Below are positions 53,882-63,287 of a DNA stretch of 64,000 nt, piece by piece. The notes beneath the pieces are model-generated. The model saw only the letters and a program-made list of their open reading frames with translations, had not been told where the DNA came from and ran no database searches. Every line of letters begins with the position of its first letter. Position 1 is the first letter of the stretch. Made by a program: the position numbers and the translations under genes. Origin of the DNA: Roseovarius litoreus (GTDB lineage Bacteria > Pseudomonadota > Alphaproteobacteria > Rhodobacterales > Rhodobacteraceae); contig NZ_FRCB01000004.1 in assembly GCF_900142765.1 (NCBI RefSeq), positions 1 through 64,000 on the forward strand. The letters are read 5' to 3'.

Positions 53882-54430
53882 TCAGTCGGTGACCGTGACC
53901 GATTGCATCACGTCGGGCTGACCGATCACCGCGCCGTTGCGGCCCTTGCCGCGCTTGATCGCATCGACCACATCCATGCCGCCCGTCACCTCTCCGACAA
54001 CGGTATATTGCCCGTTCAGATGCGTGGCCGGTGCGAACATGATGAAGAACTGCGAATTGGCGCTGTCCGGGCTCTGGCTGCGGGCCATGCCGACCACGCC
54101 GCGCTCGAACGGCACATCCGAGAACTCGGCCTTCAGGTCGGGCCGGTCGCTGCCGCCCATGCCGGCGCGGCCCATATCGCCGCCCTCCAGCTTGCCGAAC
54201 TGCACGTCGCCGGTCTGCGCCATGAAACCCTCGATCACCCGGTGGAACACGACCCCGTCATAGGCGCCCGCCTCGGCCAGCGCCGTGATCTGCTCCACAT
54301 GGCCCGGAGCCACATCCTCGAAAAGGTCGATCGTGACGGTGCCATTGGCCTCGCCCGCGATCTCGATCTGCAGGCCCGTGGCCAGCGCGGGGCTGGCCAG
54401 AAGGCTGAAAAGAACCGCCAGTTTACGCAT
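53882..54430 (-). CDS. Periplasmic cyclophilin-type peptidyl-prolyl isomerase
   Basis: A 182-residue cyclophilin with a Sec signal peptide (KLAVLFSLLASPALATGLQI). The active-site region VVFHRVIEGFMAQTGDVQFG (Arg-Val-Ile, Phe, Met and Gln of the family) is intact, and PDSANSQFFIMFA completes it. It should assist folding in the periplasm. Its start overlaps by eight bases the end of a second, cytoplasmic cyclophilin gene; the two share the same core, a classic paralogue pair with different locations. Confidence 0.92.
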   Translation of the reverse strand: MRKLAVLFSLLASPALATGLQIEIAGEANGTVTIDLFEDVAPGHVEQITALAEAGAYDGVVFHRVIEGFMAQTGDVQFGKLEGGDMGRAGMGGSDRPDLKAEFSDVPFERGVVGMARSQSPDSANSQFFIMFAPATHLNGQYTVVGEVTGGMDVVDAIKRGKGRNGAVIGQPDVMQSVTVTD

Positions 54431-54929
54431 CTGCGGCCACCTTCACGCTGATCATCCGGTCCGGGTTCGCAGGCGGCTCGCCGCGGGTGATCGCATCGAC
54501 ATGCTCCATCCCCGAGATCACCCGGCCATAGACCGTGTATTGCCCGTTGAGGAAATGGTTGTCGCTGAAATTGATGAAGAACTGGCTGTTGGCGCTGTCC
54601 GGGTTCTGGCTGCGGGCCGCACCGATCGTGCCGCGATCATGCGGGATGCGGCTGAACTCGGCCTTGAGATTGGGCAGGTCGCTGCCGCCGGTGCCTGCGG
54701 CGCGCGGATTGTAATCCTTCTCCATATTGGCATTCGCCACATCGCCGGTTTGGGCCATGAAACCGTCGATCACCCGGTGGAAGGCCACGTTGTCATACTG
54801 ACCGCTGCGCGCCAGCTCCTTCATGCGCGCGCAATGGTTGGGCGCGATGTCGGGCAGCAGCTCGATCGTGACGGTGCCGTCCTTCAGCTCGATGAGGATG
54901 GTGTTCTCGGGATCCTTGATATCGGCCAT
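54423..54929 (-). CDS. ppiB: Cytoplasmic cyclophilin-type peptidyl-prolyl isomerase
   Basis: A 168-residue cyclophilin without a signal peptide, the PpiB form. Active-site segments are VAFHRVIDGFMAQTGDVANA and NPDSANSQFFINFS; the C-terminus is conserved (GRVISGMEHVDAITRGEPP). It starts MADIKDPENTILIELKDGTV behind an AAGGAGG ribosome binding site, one of the strongest in the window. First gene of the transcript with the periplasmic paralogue and DUF4336. Confidence 0.93.
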   Translation of the reverse strand: MADIKDPENTILIELKDGTVTIELLPDIAPNHCARMKELARSGQYDNVAFHRVIDGFMAQTGDVANANMEKDYNPRAAGTGGSDLPNLKAEFSRIPHDRGTIGAARSQNPDSANSQFFINFSDNHFLNGQYTVYGRVISGMEHVDAITRGEPPANPDRMISVKVAADA

Positions 54930-55062
54930 CTGGCCCTCCTTGTCTGAGATGTCGCAAGATACCTAAGCCGTCGCCTCGGGATTGCCAAGCGCAGAGGTTG
55001 ACGCCCTGCCCCCGACACGCCAATAGAGACCCCGTGTTTCGGACAGGCAGGAGGCCTCAGGC

Positions 55063-56247
55063 ATGAGCTGGAAAACCCTCGATGACATGGATCTGGCCGG
55101 CAAGACCGTGCTGACCCGCGTGGACATCAACGTGCCCATCGAGAACGGCCGCGTCACCGATGCCACCCGCATCACCCGCATCGTGCCCACGATCGAGGCC
55201 ATTCTCGCAGCCGGCGGCACGCCGATGCTGATCGCCCATTTCGGCCGCCCCAAGGGCAAGGTGGTGGACGACATGTCGCTGCGCCCCGTGGTGCCCGCCC
55301 TCGAACAGGCGCTCGGCCGCAAGGTCACCTTCATCGAAACGCTCGATGGCGCCGAGAACCTCACCGACGAGGCCCGCGCCGCCGACGTGCTTTTGCTGGA
55401 AAACATCCGCTTCCACCCCGGCGAAGAAGCCAATGACCCCGAATTCGCCCGCCGCCTCGCAGGCCTCGGCGACATCTACTGCAACGATGCGTTTTCCGCC
55501 GCCCATCGCGCGCATGCCTCGACCGAGGCGCTCGCCCATCTGCTGCCCGCCTGCGCCGGTCGCCTGATGCAGGCCGAGCTGCAGGCGCTTCAGGCCGCCT
55601 TGGGCGCGCCGCAGCGCCCGGTGGTGGCCGTGGTCGGCGGCGCCAAGGTGTCGACCAAGCTCGATCTTCTGGGCAACTTGGTGGAAAAGGTCGATCAACT
55701 GGTGATCGGCGGCGGCATGGCCAATACCTTCCTCGCCGCCCAGGGCCTGACCGTGGGCACGTCGCTCTGCGAACATGACATGGCAGGCACCGTGCGCTCG
55801 ATCATGACCCGCGCCGGCGCCTCGGGCTGCGAGATCCTTCTGCCCGCCGACGTTGTGGTGGCGCGCGAGTTCAAGGCCGGCGCCGCGCATGACACCGTGC
55901 CCGCCCATGCCTGCCCCGAAGATGCGATGATCCTCGATGCCGGCCCGCAATCGGTGGCGCGGATCACCACCGCCTTCGACGCGGCCCGCACGCTGATCTG
56001 GAACGGCCCCCTCGGCGCCTTCGAGATCGAGCCCTTCGATGCCGCCACCAACGCCGCCGCAGCCCATGCCGCGGCCCTCAGCCGGGCGGGCAAACTGGTC
56101 TCCGTCGCAGGTGGCGGCGACACCGTGGCCGCGCTGAACAAATCCGGCGCCGCTGCGGATTTCACCTATATCTCGACCGCCGGCGGCGCGTTTCTGGAAT
56201 GGATGGAAGGTAAGGTGCTGCCCGGCGTCGCGGCCCTGGGCGGCTGA
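55063..56247 (+). CDS. pgk: Phosphoglycerate kinase
   Basis: A 394-residue glycolytic enzyme. N-terminal substrate-binding segments are [20 protein letters not shown] and [11 protein letters not shown]; the nucleotide-binding half contains [20 protein letters not shown] and the terminal [13 protein letters not shown]. Length and domain order are normal. It makes ATP and 3-phosphoglycerate from 1,3-bisphosphoglycerate in both glycolysis and gluconeogenesis. A GGAGG ribosome binding site precedes ATG 55063. A long hairpin follows the stop, and the class I aldolase gene lies downstream on the same strand. Confidence 0.97.
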   Translation: MSWKTLDDMDLAGKTVLTRVDINVPIENGRVTDATRITRIVPTIEAILAAGGTPMLIAHFGRPKGKVVDDMSLRPVVPALEQALGRKVTFIETLDGAENLTDEARAADVLLLENIRFHPGEEANDPEFARRLAGLGDIYCNDAFSAAHRAHASTEALAHLLPACAGRLMQAELQALQAALGAPQRPVVAVVGGAKVSTKLDLLGNLVEKVDQLVIGGGMANTFLAAQGLTVGTSLCEHDMAGTVRSIMTRAGASGCEILLPADVVVAREFKAGAAHDTVPAHACPEDAMILDAGPQSVARITTAFDAARTLIWNGPLGAFEIEPFDAATNAAAAHAAALSRAGKLVSVAGGGDTVAALNKSGAAADFTYISTAGGAFLEWMEGKVLPGVAALGG

Positions 56248-56256
56248 TCCCGGGAC

Positions 56257-56283
56257 GGTGCCCGGGGCGCGCGCCCCGGCACC
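56257..56283 (+). terminator. GC-rich hairpin after pgk
   Basis: A stem of about 13 base pairs with one bulged base (GGTGCCCGGGGCGC pairing with GCGCCCCGGCACC) starts ten bases after the pgk stop. No T-run follows, so it is a weak terminator or mRNA stabiliser rather than a firm intrinsic terminator. Confidence 0.55.
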
Positions 56284-56396
56284 CCGCTGTTAGCGCGACC
56301 ACGATTGCATCATCGCCGCCCCTCGCCTAGAACCACCGGAAATATGGTGGCACACCGTCACCTTACCGTCACTTTTCAGTCCATGGGGATACGTTC

Positions 56397-57290
56397 ATGT
56401 CCAAGCACCGCCAGACCGAACAGGTCCGCACCGCACCCGGCTTCATCGCGGCCCTCGACCAGTCGGGCGGCTCCACCCCCAAGGCGCTGCGCCTTTACGG
56501 GATCGAGGAAGACCAATACGACAGCGAAGAGCAGATGTTCGACCTCATCCACGAGATGCGCTCGCGCATCGCCCGCGCCCCCGCCTTCACCGGCGACAAG
56601 GTGATCGGCGCGATCCTCTTCGAGATGACCATGGACCGGCAGATCGACGGCAAGCCCTCGGCCACGTACCTGTGGGAAGACCGCGGCGTGGTGCCCTTTC
56701 TCAAGGTCGACAAGGGGCTGGCGGACGAACGGGATGGCGTGCAGCTGATGAAGCCGATGCCCGATCTCGACGCGCTTCTCGCGCGCGCCGTGCAGGCCGG
56801 CATCTTCGGCACCAAGATGCGCTCGGTCATCAACGCCGCCGATCCGGCGGGCATCAAGGCCGTGGTCGCCCAGCAATTCGAGATCGGCCGCCAGATCCTC
56901 GCCCACGGGCTCGTGCCGATCATCGAACCCGAAGTCACCATCAGCATTCCCGACAAGGCCGCCGCCGAAACACTCCTGCGCGACGCGCTCGCCGCCCATC
57001 TCGACGCCCTGCCCGAAGACTGCCAGGTGATGCTCAAACTGACCCTGCCCGAAACCGACAACCTCTATGCACCGCTGATCGCCCATCCGCGGGTGCTGCG
57101 CGTGGTGGCGCTCTCGGGCGGCTACAGCCGCGACGAGGCCAATGCCCGGCTGGCCCGCAACACCGGCATGATCGCGAGCTTCAGCCGCGCGCTCACCGAA
57201 GGCCTGTCCGCCCAGCAATCCGACGCCGAGTTCAACGACACCATCGCAGCCTCGATCGACAGCATCCACCGCGCCTCGGTCCAGGGCTGA
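56397..57290 (+). CDS. fda: Fructose-bisphosphate aldolase, class I
   Basis: A 297-residue class I (Schiff base) aldolase. The N-terminal [20 protein letters not shown] and the central [20 protein letters not shown] are typical of the bacterial/plant-type class I family. The Schiff-base Lys is expected in the VMLKLTLPE segment. It cleaves fructose-1,6-bisphosphate without a metal. Many alphaproteobacteria use a class II enzyme in addition; none is present here. It is next to pgk and probably regulated with it. Confidence 0.93.
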   Translation: MSKHRQTEQVRTAPGFIAALDQSGGSTPKALRLYGIEEDQYDSEEQMFDLIHEMRSRIARAPAFTGDKVIGAILFEMTMDRQIDGKPSATYLWEDRGVVPFLKVDKGLADERDGVQLMKPMPDLDALLARAVQAGIFGTKMRSVINAADPAGIKAVVAQQFEIGRQILAHGLVPIIEPEVTISIPDKAAAETLLRDALAAHLDALPEDCQVMLKLTLPETDNLYAPLIAHPRVLRVVALSGGYSRDEANARLARNTGMIASFSRALTEGLSAQQSDAEFNDTIAASIDSIHRASVQG

Positions 57291-57606
57291 GACCGGGCAA
57301 GAGGGGGCCCTGCCCCCGCCGTTGAAATCCCTCAAGGGGGATTTCAACGACTCCCCCGGGATATTTACAGCCAGAAGAAACGCGCGCCGCCTCATGTTTC
57401 TTCTGGCCCCAAATATCCCCGCCGGAGGCCCCCGCTCGCCCCGGTCACGACATCGATCGGCCAGCGCCCGACACACCGACAGAATTCCGGTGCAATACCG
57501 ACGCGATACCGACGCCGTTTTACTGCGGATTTTTTTGATCAAATTCTTGTGGCATCCTTTCCCATGACGGATTAGCCTATGCGCCGACATGTCAGGAGCC
57601 GCCCCG
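57291..57606. repeat. Intergenic region with stacked inverted repeats
   Basis: About 316 bases between the aldolase and the first glutamine synthetase-like gene. Three palindromic units occur in a row: a GGGGG/CCCCC hairpin at about 57303-57317; a perfect 11-base stem CGTTGAAATCC/GGATTTCAACG at 57320-57349; and a long imperfect inverted repeat at 57358-57420 whose arms contain CCAGAAGAAAC and GTTTCTTCTGG. The last looks like a dispersed Rhodobacteraceae element and may end the aldolase transcript. The right half holds the promoter of the next operon. Confidence 0.6.
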
Positions 57607-58923
57607 ATGGAGCTTGCGAACCACCCAACGATCCGTGTCGCCGCCTGCGATCTCAACGGTCAGATGCGCGGCAAGCGCGTGCCCGGCGGTTACGCCGCCA
57701 AGCTGGATCAGGGCGCGATCCGCATGCCGCTGTCAGTTCTCAACGTGGATATTTTCGGGGCCGATATCGACGGCTCTCCACTGGTTTTCGCCTCGGGTGA
57801 TGCCGATGGCGTGCTGCATCCCACCGGGCGCGGGCCGGTGCCGTTGCCCTGGCTGGACGCGCCGCAGCCGCTGGTGCCGATGGCGATGCATCATGATGAC
57901 GGGCTGCCCTTCGAAGGCGATCCGCGGCACGCCCTGGTTGCGGTGCTGGACCGGTTCGGCGAGCGCGGCTGGCAGGTGATCGCCGCTACCGAGCTGGAAT
58001 TCACCCTGGTCGATGACAGCGGCGAGACCCTGCACCGGGTGCGCGATCCGCGATCGGGCCGCAGGCTCGAGGCGCCGGGCATCCTGTCGATGACGCAGAT
58101 GGATGCGTTCGATCCCTTTCTGACCGCTCTTTACGAGGCCTGCGCCGCCATGGGCATCCCCGCCCAGACCGCCACCAGCGAGGCCGGGATCGGCCAGTTC
58201 GAGGTGACGCTGAACCATCAGGACGGGCTGCGCGCCGCCGATGACACATGGCTCTTCAAGACGCTCATCAAGGGGCTGGCGCACAAGCACGGCTTTTCCG
58301 CCACCTTCATGGCAAAGCCTTTCGCCAATGATGCCGGCAACGGGATGCATATGCATTTCTCGGTGATCGACGCCGAGGGGCGCAACCTCTTTGACGATGG
58401 CGGCGAGGCGGGCACCGATCTCCTGCGCGCCGCCGTCGCGGGCTGTCTGGCCGCCCTGCCCGGCTCCACGCTGGTCTTTGCGCCGCATGCCAACAGCTAC
58501 ACCCGGTTGGTGCCCGACGCGCATGCGCCCACCAGCGCCTCTTGGGCCTATGAAAACCGCACCGCCGCGATCCGTATTCCCGGCGGCCCACCCCAGGCCC
58601 GCCGGATCGAGCATCGCGTCTCGGGCGGCGACATCAACCCCTATCTCACCTTCGCCGCCATCCTCGGCGCCGCGATCACCGGCATCGAGGAGGGCATGAC
58701 ACCCCCCGCCCCGATCACAGGCAACGCCTATCAGCGCGATCTGCCCGCCATGGCCCCCGACTGGGAGACCGCGATCGACCGTTTTGCGACCGATCCGATG
58801 GTCGCGCGCATCCTGCCCGGGCAACTGATCGCCAACCTCGTGATGACCAAACGGCAAGAGTTGCGCCTGATGCGCGACATCCCCACCGAAACCCAGTGGA
58901 AAACATATCTCGAGACGGTGTAA
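57607..58923 (+). CDS. Glutamine synthetase-family ligase (gamma-glutamylpolyamine synthetase type), first copy
   Basis: A 438-residue GS-fold enzyme. The N-terminal beta-grasp part starts HPTIRVAACDLNGQMRGKRV. The catalytic core has ATELEFTLVD (metal site), GIGQFEVTLNHQDG, and GNGMHMHFSVID (ATP/substrate). RLVPDAHAPTSASWAYENRT contains the Arg site. Such GlnT/PuuA-like enzymes add glutamate to amines such as putrescine, not ammonia. ATG 57607 follows AGGAG with nine-base spacing. It is one of two GS-like genes around an amidotransferase. Confidence 0.85.
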   Translation: MELANHPTIRVAACDLNGQMRGKRVPGGYAAKLDQGAIRMPLSVLNVDIFGADIDGSPLVFASGDADGVLHPTGRGPVPLPWLDAPQPLVPMAMHHDDGLPFEGDPRHALVAVLDRFGERGWQVIAATELEFTLVDDSGETLHRVRDPRSGRRLEAPGILSMTQMDAFDPFLTALYEACAAMGIPAQTATSEAGIGQFEVTLNHQDGLRAADDTWLFKTLIKGLAHKHGFSATFMAKPFANDAGNGMHMHFSVIDAEGRNLFDDGGEAGTDLLRAAVAGCLAALPGSTLVFAPHANSYTRLVPDAHAPTSASWAYENRTAAIRIPGGPPQARRIEHRVSGGDINPYLTFAAILGAAITGIEEGMTPPAPITGNAYQRDLPAMAPDWETAIDRFATDPMVARILPGQLIANLVMTKRQELRLMRDIPTETQWKTYLETV

Positions 58924-59021
58924 ACAGGTCGTCAGGCACACCATATCGCCTCGGGCATGCCGGGCCTTGCCCCGGCCTGCCGGCTGAGATAGCCTGAATT
59001 TGATCAAATTATGGGGTTCCC

Positions 59022-59699
59022 ATGAAAATCGGAATTCTGCAGACCGGACACGCCATCGACATCCTGCGCCGGGAACTGGGCGATTATGATGCGATGTTCG
59101 CGCGGCTGCTGGACGGGCACGGCTTCACGTTCGAGACATGGAACGTGGTGGATGAGGACTATCCCGACAGGCCGTCCGAGGCGGATGGCTGGCTGATCAC
59201 CGGCTCCAAGCATGGCGCCTACGAGGATCACCCGTGGATCCCGCCTCTGGAGCAGTTCATCCGCGACATATACGATGCGGGACGGCCCCTGGTGGGGGTG
59301 TGCTTCGGGCATCAGATCATCGCGCAGGCGCTTGGCGGCAAGGTCGTCAAGTTTCCCGGCGGTTGGGCCATCGGGCGCACGGTCTATGACATCGAAGGCC
59401 AGAAGATCGCGCTGAACGCCTGGCATCAGGATCAGGTCGTGAGCCTGCCCGAAGGCGCGCAGGTGATCGGCTCGAACGACTTTTGCGCCAATGCCGCCCT
59501 GCTTTATGGCAACCGCATCTACACGATCCAGCCACATCCCGAATTCGGCGCCCATATCATCGGCCGGCTGATCGAGCATCGTGGCCCCGGCGTGGTCCCC
59601 GACACCCAACTGGCACAGGCGCAGACGCGCCTAGATGCGCCCGTCGCCAATGACGTGATCGGCCGCCGCATCGCCGAATTCTTCAAGCAGGAGCGCTGA
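59022..59699 (+). CDS. Class I glutamine amidotransferase-family hydrolase
   Basis: A 225-residue protein of the class I GATase fold. The nucleophile elbow is GVCFGHQ (Cys94), and the His/Glu pair is H172/E174 in IQPHPEF. There is no fused synthase domain. In polyamine pathways a similar fold (PuuD) hydrolyses gamma-glutamyl-GABA; free GATase hydrolases of this length occur in roseobacter polyamine clusters. The partner genes on either side are GS-like ligases, which supports such a role. It is three bases from the next gene. Confidence 0.85.
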   Translation: MKIGILQTGHAIDILRRELGDYDAMFARLLDGHGFTFETWNVVDEDYPDRPSEADGWLITGSKHGAYEDHPWIPPLEQFIRDIYDAGRPLVGVCFGHQIIAQALGGKVVKFPGGWAIGRTVYDIEGQKIALNAWHQDQVVSLPEGAQVIGSNDFCANAALLYGNRIYTIQPHPEFGAHIIGRLIEHRGPGVVPDTQLAQAQTRLDAPVANDVIGRRIAEFFKQER

Positions 59700-59701
59700 T
59701 C

Positions 59702-61063
59702 ATGGCGGACGACTGGACCGACTCACTTCCCGAAGCGGCCAAGGCCTATCTCGAGGGGCGCAGGCTCGACGAGGTGGAATGCGTGATCGCCGATCTTCCC
59801 GGCATCGCCCGTGGCAAGGCCGTGCCCGCCTCGAAATTCGCGCGGCAAAAGCATTTCCACCTGCCCGATTCGATCTTCTATCAGACCATCACCGGCGACT
59901 GGGGCGAAGCCGCGGGCGAGGAAGGCTTCATCGAACGCGACATGATCCTGCGCCCCGACATGTCCACCGCCACCGCCGCCCCCTGGACCGGGGACTGGAC
60001 CCTGCAGGTGATCCACGACGCCTATGACCGCGACGAGAAACCCATCCCCTTCGCGCCGCGCAACGTGCTCAAGCGGGTGGTCGAGCTCTATCGCAAACAC
60101 GGCATGAAGCCGATCGTCGCCCCCGAGATGGAGTTCTTCCTCGTCGCCCGAAACCTCGATCCTGCCAAGGCGATCGAGCCGATGATGGGCCGCTCGGGCC
60201 GACCCGCCGCCGCGCGTCAGGCCTATTCGATGACCGCCGTGGACGAGTTCGGTCCGGTGATCGACGACATCTACGACTTTGCCGAAGCCCAAGGCTTCGA
60301 GATCGACGGCATCACCCAGGAAGGCGGCGCGGGACAGCTGGAAATCAACCTGCGCCACGGCGATCCGGTGAAACTGGCCGACGAGGTGTTCTATTTCAAG
60401 CGCCTGATCCGCGAAGCCGCCCTCAAGCATGATTGTTTCGCCACCTTCATGGCCAAACCGATCGAGGACGAGCCGGGCAGCTCCATGCATCTGCACCATT
60501 CGATCCTTGACCCCCAGACCGGTCGCAACCTCTTTGTCGGCCCGCAGGGCGGCGAAACGGACGCCTTTTATCACTTCATCGGCGGGCTGCAGAAACACCT
60601 GCCCGACGCGATCGCCGTGATGGCGCCCTACGTCAACTCCTACCGCCGCTACGTCAAGGATCACGCCGCCCCGATCAACCTCGCCTGGGCGCGCGACAAC
60701 CGCACCACCGGCATCCGCGTGCCGCTCTCCCCACCCGAGGCGCGCCGGATCGAAAACCGCATGGCCGGCATGGATTGCAACCCCTATCTCGGGATCGCGG
60801 TCAGCCTCGCCTGTGGCCTGCTGGGGATGCTCAACGAAACCCGCCCCGATCCGCAGTTCAAGGGCGACGCCTATGAGGGCGAGCCGGACATCCCCCGCGT
60901 TCTGGGCGAAGCGCTCGACATGTTCGAAGAGGCGACCGATCTGCATGATATCCTCGGCCCCGATTTCGCGCGCGTGTATTCGATCATCAAACGCGCCGAA
61001 TACGAGGAATTCCTGCAAGTCATCAGCCCGTGGGAGCGTGAACACCTGCTGCTGAACGTCTGA
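59702..61063 (+). CDS. puuA: Glutamine synthetase-family ligase (gamma-glutamylputrescine synthetase type), second copy
   Basis: A 453-residue GS-fold enzyme, similar to PuuA in length and motifs: VECVIADLPGIARGKAVPAS at the start, PIVAPEMEFFLVAR (metal site), GAGQLEINLRHGDPVKLAD, and GSSMHLHHSILDP (substrate/ATP). Gamma-glutamylputrescine synthetase catalyses the first step of the Puu route. The two GS-like proteins in this operon are clearly diverged from each other, so they may accept different amines. It starts three bases after the amidotransferase gene and is followed 23 bases later by an FAD oxidase. Confidence 0.85.
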   Translation: MADDWTDSLPEAAKAYLEGRRLDEVECVIADLPGIARGKAVPASKFARQKHFHLPDSIFYQTITGDWGEAAGEEGFIERDMILRPDMSTATAAPWTGDWTLQVIHDAYDRDEKPIPFAPRNVLKRVVELYRKHGMKPIVAPEMEFFLVARNLDPAKAIEPMMGRSGRPAAARQAYSMTAVDEFGPVIDDIYDFAEAQGFEIDGITQEGGAGQLEINLRHGDPVKLADEVFYFKRLIREAALKHDCFATFMAKPIEDEPGSSMHLHHSILDPQTGRNLFVGPQGGETDAFYHFIGGLQKHLPDAIAVMAPYVNSYRRYVKDHAAPINLAWARDNRTTGIRVPLSPPEARRIENRMAGMDCNPYLGIAVSLACGLLGMLNETRPDPQFKGDAYEGEPDIPRVLGEALDMFEEATDLHDILGPDFARVYSIIKRAEYEEFLQVISPWEREHLLLNV

Positions 61064-61086
61064 TCCGCCATGCGCATGCCTTCGCC

Positions 61087-62388
61087 ATGAACCTGCTCTT
61101 CGCCAATGACCGTCAGGGGCAGTATCCGCCCAGCTGGTATGCCGCCACCGCCACGCCGCTTGCGCCCTTCGATCCGCTGCGCGGTCAACTCAAAGCGGAT
61201 GTCTGCATCATCGGCGCAGGCTATACCGGGCTGTCGGCGGCCCTGCATCTGGCCGAGGCGGGCCTCAATGTCGTCCTGCTCGAGGCGCATCGCGTGGGCT
61301 TTGGCGCCTCGGGGCGCAATGGCGGACAGCTTGGCTCGGGGCAGCGAATGGAGCAGACCGCGCTCGAACGGCTGGTGGGCAAGGACGACGCGGCGAAACT
61401 CTGGGATCTGGCCGAAGATGCCAAGACGCTGGTCAAATCCCTGATTTCCCGGCACGGGATCGACTGCCATCTCAAGCCCGGCATCGCGCATATGTGCTTT
61501 TCAGCCCGCGAAGTGGCCGAGGAACACGCTTACGCCGATCATCTGGCCGCGCAGTATGGCTACACCGCTCTGCAAAAGCTGGATCGCGAGGCGGCGCAGG
61601 CGCTCTGCCCGTCGCCGCGATACATGGGCGGCACGCTCGATATGACAGCGGCGCATCTGCACCCGCTCGGCTATGCGCTCGGACTGGCGCGCGCGGCGCA
61701 AGCGGCCGGCGTTCGCATCCATGAAAACACGCTGGTCAGCCAGATCGACAAAGGCACCCCCGCCCGCGTGCAGACGAATCGGGGCGCGGTGACGGCAGAT
61801 CATGTGATCCTTGCCTGCAACGGCTATCTCGGCGGGCTCGATGCGCGCGTGGCCGCGCGCGTCATGCCGATCAACAATTTCATCGCCGCCACCGAACCGC
61901 TCGGGCCGGATGCCGCCCGCGTCCTGACCCGTGACATCGCCGTGGCCGATACGAAATTCGTGGTGAACTATTTCCGCCTGAGCCATGACAACCGGCTCTT
62001 GTTCGGCGGCGGCGAAAGCTATGGCTACCGCTTTCCCGATATCGACGCCACCGTGCGCAAACCCATGTCCGAGATCTTCCCGCATCTGCGCGATATCCGC
62101 TTCGAGTATACATGGGGCGGCACCTTGGCGATCACCATGCGCCGGATGCCCTATCTTGCGCGGCTGGCACCCAACATCCTGTCCGCCTCGGGCTATTCGG
62201 GGCATGGCGTCGGCACCGCCACCCATGCCGGCAAGCTGATGGCCGACGCCATCGCCGGCCAATCCGCAGGGTTCGACACCCTTTGCCGTGTGCCCGCCCC
62301 GCGCTTTCCGGGGGGCTCTGCTCTGCGCGCGCCGCTGCTCGCGCTGGCGATGACATGGTATGCGACGCGCGACAGATTGGGCATCTGA
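61087..62388 (+). CDS. puuB: FAD-dependent oxidoreductase (gamma-glutamylputrescine oxidase type)
   Basis: A 433-residue DAO/PuuB-type flavoenzyme. The dinucleotide-binding motif is VCIIGAGYTGLSAALHLAEA, followed by E at the end of the second strand (VVLLEAHR). GFGASGRNGGQLGSGQR is the diagnostic PuuB/DAO segment. The C-terminal FAD contact is SGYSGHGVGTATHAGKLMAD. It would oxidise gamma-glutamylputrescine to the aldehyde with release of ammonia and hydrogen peroxide. The downstream aldehyde dehydrogenase PuuC is not in the window. Last gene of the polyamine operon. Confidence 0.85.
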   Translation: MNLLFANDRQGQYPPSWYAATATPLAPFDPLRGQLKADVCIIGAGYTGLSAALHLAEAGLNVVLLEAHRVGFGASGRNGGQLGSGQRMEQTALERLVGKDDAAKLWDLAEDAKTLVKSLISRHGIDCHLKPGIAHMCFSAREVAEEHAYADHLAAQYGYTALQKLDREAAQALCPSPRYMGGTLDMTAAHLHPLGYALGLARAAQAAGVRIHENTLVSQIDKGTPARVQTNRGAVTADHVILACNGYLGGLDARVAARVMPINNFIAATEPLGPDAARVLTRDIAVADTKFVVNYFRLSHDNRLLFGGGESYGYRFPDIDATVRKPMSEIFPHLRDIRFEYTWGGTLAITMRRMPYLARLAPNILSASGYSGHGVGTATHAGKLMADAIAGQSAGFDTLCRVPAPRFPGGSALRAPLLALAMTWYATRDRLGI

Positions 62389-62753
62389 GCCTCCGCGCGC
62401 CCCGCCAGATCCCCGGATCAACGCCGCACGCGACGCCCCGGAAGCCGGAAAAACCCGCTCACACGGACCTCATGCCGACGTGTCCGGGATGTGAACGACA
62501 GCCCCCATATCGCCCTACAAGGGGCCGGGCACATGGCGCGCGACCCGCGCGGCACCACCTGATGATCTCGTCATACAAGGGACTTTCGCACAGCCGCTCC
62601 GATCACGAACGGATAGCGCATCCCTCACACCCTCGCGAGGCCGCTCCCGATCACGCGCCACCTCACCTGTCCGTGTTCAATTCGTGTTTTGCAACAACGG
62701 CTTAGCAAACACACCTTCCGGTCATCGCAATCGAAACCGAAAGGAAAAACGAC
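62389..62753. other. Intergenic region between the polyamine operon and a small secreted protein
   Basis: About 365 bases. I see no gene: the one moderately long plus-strand frame overlaps the end of the oxidase gene in a different frame. The sequence just upstream of ATG 62754 holds an AAAGGA ribosome binding site. The promoter of that gene must be here, but no clear boxes or terminator can be pointed out. Confidence 0.4.
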
Positions 62754-63116
62754 ATGACCAAATTTGCAAACACACCCGCCCGCAGCGCCCTCGCCATCGT
62801 CCTCGGGGCCACCCTGACCGCAGCGGCCCTGCCCGCCGCCGCCAGCCAGATCACCGAGGTCGAGCGCCTGCCGATGCAGATCAGCAAAGTCGAGTTCCAG
62901 TCGCTCAGCGCGCCCGAACTCTACGAGATCGACATCGCTCAAAAGCGCGGCCAGCGTGTGCAGATCGGAGATTACAGCCTGTCCCAAAGCCAGGCGGTCG
63001 TCGATGAAGCCCTGAACATCCAGAGCGGCGACACTGTCTCGCGCAACAGCGCAGACGCCTCGGGCAGCCGCACCGCTGCACCGAACTTCCCCGAAACCGC
63101 CCCCAATCCGCGGTAA
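62754..63116 (+). CDS. Small secreted protein of unknown function
   Basis: A 120-residue exported protein. The signal peptide is SALAIVLGATLTAAALPAAA, ending with ASQ. The mature part (ITEVERLPMQISKVEFQSLS and on) is acidic, with a Ser/Asn/Pro-rich C-terminal tail. No family is recognised. An AAAGGA ribosome binding site lies eight bases before ATG 62754. It stands alone between the polyamine operon and an aminotransferase gene. Confidence 0.6.
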   Translation: MTKFANTPARSALAIVLGATLTAAALPAAASQITEVERLPMQISKVEFQSLSAPELYEIDIAQKRGQRVQIGDYSLSQSQAVVDEALNIQSGDTVSRNSADASGSRTAAPNFPETAPNPR

Positions 63117-63287
63117 ACCCTGCACCCGCAGGACACCCCCAACTCTCGGCGCGGGCGCCCCTTTCGGGCGCCCGTTGCCATGCCGGATATCCCACGGCCA
63201 CGAAAATTCTGTCACATAAATTTCGCTTGGGCGGCAGGGTCATTTGGTTTAGTTTTCCCGAAATCAAACTTCAGGAAAGCCGAACCT

